Assembly (NCBI GenBank): GCA_023457435.1
Contig: JAEWLS010000035.1
Span: forward strand, 73,368 to 137,367
Origin: Pseudomonadota bacterium
Lineage (GTDB): Bacteria > Pseudomonadota > Alphaproteobacteria > Rhizobiales > Rhizobiaceae
Direction of reading: 5' to 3'
DNA: 64,000 nucleotides
Shown here: piece after piece, positions 62,808 through 64,000 of the stretch
Layout: each line of letters starts with the position of its first letter
Numbering within the stretch: position 1 is the first letter of the stretch
Translations under genes and position numbers: made by a program
Notes under the pieces: generated by a model
The model's input: only the letters and a program-made list of their open reading frames with translations
Told to the model about the DNA's origin: nothing
Databases searched by the model: none

Positions 62808-64000
62808 GTGGTCGCGTCTACCTGGAGAAGGGCCGTGACGGCGCTTCTCGTCGCGATGTGCGGGCTGACCGCATCGGCAAGCCTGGCCAGCGCTGAAACG
62901 CGCACGCTGAAGATCTTCTTCATCCATACCAAGGAGCGTGCCGAGATCACGTTCAAGAAGGACGGCAAGTACGTCGCTTCGGGCATCAAGCAGATCAACC
63001 AGCTGCTCCGGGACTGGCGTCGCAACGAGCCGGCCCGGCTCGACCCCCGCCTGCTGGACCTGGTTTGGGAAGTCTACCGCTCCGTCGGCGGCAGGGACTA
63101 CATCCACGTCGTATCGGCGTATCGCTCTCCAGCCACCAACGCCATGCTGCGCAAGCGCTCCAGCGGCGTGGCGGAGAAAAGCCAGCACATGCTCGGCAAG
63201 GCGATGGACTTCTACATTCCGGGCGTCAGCCTGTCGAAGATCCGCGCCGCCGGCTTCCGCGCCCAGACGGGCGGCGTAGGCTACTATCCCAAGTCGGGCG
63301 CACCCTTCGTGCACCTCGACGTCGGCAACGTCCGCGCCTGGCCGCGCATGAGCCGCAGCGAGCTGCTGGCCTTGTTCCCGGACGGCAAGACGATTCACAT
63401 TCCCGCCGACGGCAAGCCGCTGCCTGGCTTCAATCAGGCGCTCGCCGCTTACAAGTCGGGCAAGAAGAGCAGCGCGTCGATCCAGATGGCCTCGGCCGAG
63501 ACGGATGAGAAGAAGCAGGGCTTCTTCGCCCGCCTGTTCGGTGCCGGCGGCGGTGCCGACGACGCCGAGGATTCCGCCGATGGCGAGGTCGCCGTCGCAT
63601 ACGCCGCGCCGCCGCGCCGCCAGCAGCAGCCGGTGCAGGCCGCAGCTGCGGCCCCGGCCCCGGCACCCATACCTTCCGGTTCCGTGCCCGGCGTAACGCT
63701 CGCGCCTCCGCCGCCGGTCGCCGCGGCGCCGGTTCCGCCGTTCGCGACCGCCGCCCCGCCGACCCCGGAGACCATCCTGGCCTCGTTGCCGGCGCGCTCG
63801 ATCCCGCTTCCGATCGCCGCCCCGCGCGCTGCCGCGGCCACCGCGCTCGCCGACAACCTGTTCGCCGCTGCCGATGCCGCGGGGGAGCCGGTCGACGAGA
63901 TCAAGCTCGCGATCAACGCGCCGCTGCCGACCGGGCGTCCCGTCCTTGCCGGCGAAGCGCCGGTCGAGGCCGCTCCAGCCGCCGAGGCCCCTGTCCAGGT
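62808..64000 (+). CDS. DUF882 (M15-like) periplasmic peptidase, cut by the window end
   Basis: The frame runs to the last base, so the 3' end is missing; 397 codons are in view. A signal peptide (RAVTALLVAMCGLTASASLASA, cleavage near AETR) is followed by a DUF882 domain (about residues 28-195) with HVVSAYRSPATN, SQHMLGKAMDFYIPG and PFVHLDVGNVRAW, whose His/Asp pattern is the Zn-binding layout of M15 D-Ala-D-Ala peptidases. An Ala/Pro-rich tail follows. GTG62808 with TTGGGGGG upstream is used; TTG62772 would lengthen the signal peptide by twelve residues. Confidence 0.85.
   Translation, partial: MVASTWRRAVTALLVAMCGLTASASLASAETRTLKIFFIHTKERAEITFKKDGKYVASGIKQINQLLRDWRRNEPARLDPRLLDLVWEVYRSVGGRDYIHVVSAYRSPATNAMLRKRSSGVAEKSQHMLGKAMDFYIPGVSLSKIRAAGFRAQTGGVGYYPKSGAPFVHLDVGNVRAWPRMSRSELLALFPDGKTIHIPADGKPLPGFNQALAAYKSGKKSSASIQMASAETDEKKQGFFARLFGAGGGADDAEDSADGEVAVAYAAPPRRQQQPVQAAAAAPAPAPIPSGSVPGVTLAPPPPVAAAPVPPFATAAPPTPETILASLPARSIPLPIAAPRAAAATALADNLFAAADAAGEPVDEIKLAINAPLPTGRPVLAGEAPVEAAPAAEAPVQ

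Overview
The window is a GC-rich chromosomal segment from an alphaproteobacterium, most likely Hyphomicrobiales/Rhizobiales and probably Phyllobacteriaceae-like. The evidence is gene content and order: cpdR next to an N-formylglutamate amidohydrolase-like gene, then an mmgR/suhB-type small RNA and an inositol-monophosphatase-family gene; an Omp10-type lipoprotein; homospermidine synthase; DUF459 and DUF882 envelope proteins; and a small heat-shock gene behind an RpoH-like promoter and a ROSE-like leader. The species cannot be fixed from the sequence alone.

Layout. (1) 1-8.5 kb: a tightly overlapping chemosensory operon (tandem-CheW protein, CheB, CheR, CheA, a small STAS-like protein, CheY, CheC, hybrid PAS histidine kinase), followed by a drug/metabolite exporter. 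(2) 9.5-27.5 kb: a carbohydrate and sugar-acid locus. A minus-strand operon holds an ABC sugar importer, two enolase-superfamily enzymes and an RraA-family protein. Divergent from it are a GntR regulator with two more enolase-superfamily enzymes, then an ArsR-type regulator, a GH51 alpha-L-arabinofuranosidase and a second ABC importer whose ATPase gene is convergent. Related GATA/CCGG-containing dyads lie upstream of the ArsR gene, the GH51 gene, the second binding-protein gene and the second ATPase gene, which suggests one regulon. (3) 27.5-30.2 kb: a less dense stretch with two small ORFs, an RTX-repeat metalloprotease-like protein and tRNA-Val(GAC). (4) 30.2-35.6 kb: cpdR, the amidohydrolase, the sRNA, hisN/suhB-like phosphatase, a lysophospholipase-like hydrolase, hsp20 and threonine aldolase. 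(5) 35.9-42.8 kb: glutamate synthase gltB and gltD, split by a vapBC toxin-antitoxin module with a perfect 13+5+13 bp dyad. (6) 42.8-60.9 kb: mostly minus-strand envelope and housekeeping genes (DUF459, lytic transglycosylase, galU on plus, beta-barrel protein, parDE, NfeD/SPFH pair, FAD oxidoreductase, ferrochelatase, a 5'-nucleotidase fused to LysM, a PaaK-like ligase, Omp10-like lipoprotein, homospermidine synthase, a second parDE, oligoendopeptidase F). (7) 61-64 kb: a sigma-54-dependent response regulator and a DUF882 periplasmic protein cut by the window end.

How the genes fit together. The first block can make a complete phosphorelay with methylation adaptation, but no chemoreceptor gene is in view. 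The second block looks like a route for plant cell-wall arabinosides and derived aldonic or uronic acids: uptake, release of arabinose, dehydration by acid-sugar dehydratases, and possible retro-aldol cleavage by the RraA-type protein. Three toxin-antitoxin pairs sit at gene junctions within 19 kb of otherwise core genes. No CRISPR array, prophage or transposase was seen.
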